Shown here: piece by piece, positions 60,201-64,000 of the stretch | How the letters are laid out: each line of letters begins with the position of its first letter | Position numbering within the stretch: the stretch's first letter is position 1 | From: Brachionus koreanus | Taxonomy: Eukaryota; Rotifera; Eurotatoria; Ploima; Brachionidae | NCBI GenBank assembly: GCA_016987375.1 | Contig: PJRA01000313.1 | Span: 1,686,478 to 1,750,477, forward strand | DNA length: 64,000 bases | Direction: 5' to 3' | Notes under the pieces: generated by a model | Told to the model about the DNA's origin: nothing | Databases searched by the model: none | Seen by the model: the letters and a program-made list of their open reading frames with translations, nothing else | Program-made: the position numbers and the translations under genes

Positions 60201-60785
60201 AATAGCTTTTTATTTAAATCTATTAAAAACCAATTTAATTCATGATGATCCATGATTCTAAAAAACTAAAATAAAATTTGTTAGCCATTAGAAAAATTAT
60301 TAATTTTGTTGAGAAATTTTTTAGTATATTAAATGTGGATTAAATTGAATATTTAATAAATTTCGATCAATTATTACCATGCTTATGAGCTCTCAACGTA
60401 AATTTAAAACAAAAATATTAAATTTATTATTCTTAAATTAAAATAAACTTTTTATAATTAATTTTAAACAGGCCATTTTAATTGCTTAAATTTCTAATAA
60501 TAATTCGGTTCAATGATTTTGATTTAAATAAAATGAAATTTACAGATAGTTTTTTTCGGTTGGGAAGCTTGTGGATTACTCTTGACTCTAGCGTTGCTTA
60601 AATTTGTCTTTGATCGGTTTCTGGTTAAAACAAGGCTAGATATAGAGTTATTTGAATCGTCCGGCTTATCTTCAATATTAGACTGATTCAAAAGAGTAAA
60701 AGAATTCTCCTTTTGATCCCTCGATGCTTCTGAAAAATTAATACTCGCTGATGATTTAATCGAGTTCGTTTCTAATAAACTGTTG
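54211..60785 (-). CDS. ASXL: ASXL-type (Additional sex combs) chromatin regulator
   Basis: Role: Asx/ASXL proteins activate the BAP1/Calypso deubiquitinase that removes ubiquitin from histone H2A (PR-DUB). Supported exons (minus): 60785-60544, 59747-59253 (or to 59243), 58984-58877 and 57341-54211; phases agree at each join when 59253 is used. The DEUBAD/ASXH region spans two exons: FQPAIFESLPRQSQLKLIKLL, then PECDR and GSGALNNEF...EWQQKLSKGYF. The C-terminal atypical PHD has KAMVECEKCMHFCHDDCI and LCSNCF, the ASXL signature. Between them lies about 900 aa of low complexity, Ser/Asp-rich first, then Gln/Pro-rich with a polyQ encoded by CAG-type codons near 55530. Not found: the N-terminal HARE-HTH domain and a start codon. 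The 5' end is therefore incomplete, and further small exons may sit in the long introns (57342-58876 and 59748-60543). Confidence 0.85.
55535..55560 (-). repeat. CAG/polyQ-coding repeat in ASXL
   Basis: Gln codon runs in the Gln/Pro-rich middle of the ASXL protein; the wider Gln/Pro-rich region spans roughly 55180-55700. Such tracts are often length-polymorphic. Confidence 0.6.
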
Positions 60786-62115
60786 CTATCAATTAAAGAA
60801 TCCAGTTTAAATCACTTTGTATTGGATTGTCTCAATTTTTGAATTCTATACTCATTCTATTCTTATTAAATAATTAAAAAAATTTAATTTCATTTTTTTG
60901 ATGACTAAGTGGTAAAGATTTAATGTTAAAATAGAGCATTTTAGTTCTTAGAGTACAAAAAAAAATTCTCATAACTATATGTTGATGATGATGATGGCGA
61001 ATAATTTTTTAACGATCTGGATAGATATTTTTTATTATTATTATTTTCATATATTTTCGCTATTAAGCTATGCGAATGAGTAAAAAATTTTACAAGCTTA
61101 TAGCCTAAATCGTGCACATATACACAAATACTATTGTATTTTATGTAGCTTAGACATATATTTAATATTTAATATATGCGTATTATTGATGAGGCCAGAA
61201 ATTTTGAATATATTTTAATTTAATTATGGATTGAGCTAACGTCAAATATTTTCAAAACGACAATTATTTTGTCCTACGAAATATTGTTGAAGTTTGGCAA
61301 ATATGTAAAGATTTTAATTTCTTAATATTTAGAAAAATAAAATAAATATTTAATTTAATTTAGTTAGTTTATTGAATAAATATAAATGGCAAAATTGATG
61401 ACATACATCCTTGTTTACAGCAATATGTCTGTGTATTACTTTACTTTTTTTTAATTGAATTAAACGATTAAACAAAAAAGAAAAGAAGGGTTTTTGAGTA
61501 GAATCTATTATTATTAATAAAAAAGACTATTTGGTCTAAAATCTCTAGGGTCTTTCGGAAACTAAGCTTTTGAAGTTGAAGTTATTTTTGCTTGTTTTCA
61601 TTGTGTCGGCTGTTAAGTTATCATTTTCAGGTTTATAGGAAAAGTTAAATAATGACAAAATTTTGATTTTTTCTCAAATTTTTTGATTTTTTTAAAGATT
61701 AAACTTTAAATAAAGATGTTTCGTTACAAAAATTTGTTTAAATTTTATATAAAATTTTATTCAAAAATATAATTTAATAAATATTAAAGGATTCAAATTT
61801 TTTTCTAATTTTTAAAAAATATTTTGATTTTGTAAAGATTAGAAAATTTTTAATTACAAATTGTAAATTAGAAATAAATAGTAAAACAAGTTTAATTAGT
61901 TAGATTATCAAAACTATTTTAAAAAACAAAATTTTAATTTAATTTTAAATTTCATATTTTCAATATGAAGAGCTCCAAAAAACTTTTAAATAAAAAAAAA
62001 GCATTATGACTTAACAATTTCATTTGACATCAATTGAGTCATATTTTATGAGATTTTAATTTAATGAAAGCATTGATTAATTTGTTTCTTTAATTTTTGT
62101 ACAAATATGCAGTTT
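60786..62115. other. Intergenic region between HECTD2 and ASXL
   Basis: AT-rich with GAT and ATT microsatellite pieces near 60980-61045. An ATG-containing minus stretch just above 60785 is interrupted by stops in every useful frame, so I could not place the ASXL start here. The region carries the HECTD2 3' UTR. Confidence 0.4.

Positions 62116-64000
<1,885 letters not shown>

Noticed and set aside
60785..60870. ATG near 60859 (minus) as the ASXL start
   Set aside because: The frame reaches a stop after seven codons, and the frame of the 60785-60544 exon has a TGA just upstream of it.

Overview
The window is nuclear DNA from a ciliated animal. Base composition is very AT-rich and poly-T/poly-A runs are everywhere. 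Coding blocks are interrupted by short GT-AG introns, mostly about 48-64 nt. The genes are metazoan orthologues, including geminin, ASXL, HECTD2 and a type I PKA regulatory subunit. The low GC, compact introns and LINE-type relics would suit a protostome such as a monogonont rotifer (Brachionus-like). That is inference; nothing in the sequence proves the taxon.

Layout. 0-1.7 kb: retroelement relic and a 0.5 kb inverted-repeat element. 1.8-7.1 kb (+): DEAD-box mRNA-export helicase DDX19 and a long-chain acyl-CoA synthetase. 8.8-13 kb (+): geminin, a small secreted repeat protein and the ciliary IFT-B protein CLUAP1/IFT38. 14.4-24.3 kb (-): ankyrin-DHHC palmitoyltransferase (ZDHHC17 type), polynucleotide kinase NOL9, and a PDZ protein with AHNAK-like repeats. 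24.3-35.6 kb: an 11 kb gene-poor stretch holding a 212-bp tandem duplication joined by a single N. 35.6-36.6 kb (-): a disordered protein carrying two PP1-docking motifs. 40.6-43.8 kb (-): PKA RI regulatory subunit with a small N-myristoylation-type ORF inside its first intron. 43.8-49.6 kb: gene-poor. 49.6-50.5 kb (+): PP6 catalytic subunit. 50.5-54.2 kb: repeat-rich interval with a MITE-like element, a dispersed repeat, a LINE 3' end and an assembly gap. 54.2-60.8 kb (-): ASXL-type Polycomb/deubiquitinase cofactor. 62.1-64.0 kb (-): HECT E3 ligase HECTD2, running off the right edge.

I joined exons by hand from splice signals, reading phase and recognised family motifs. Most multi-exon models are phase-consistent over their whole length: DDX19 466 aa, ACSL 699 aa, ZDHHC17-like 718 aa, NOL9 707 aa, PKA RI 441 aa. 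The genes do not form an operon or a pathway cluster; this looks like ordinary animal gene order. The least explained items are the putative PP1 regulator at 35.6 kb, the MGNC ORF nested in the PKA gene, the dispersed repeat with a conserved reading frame at 21.1 and 51.6 kb, and the two inverted-repeat elements.
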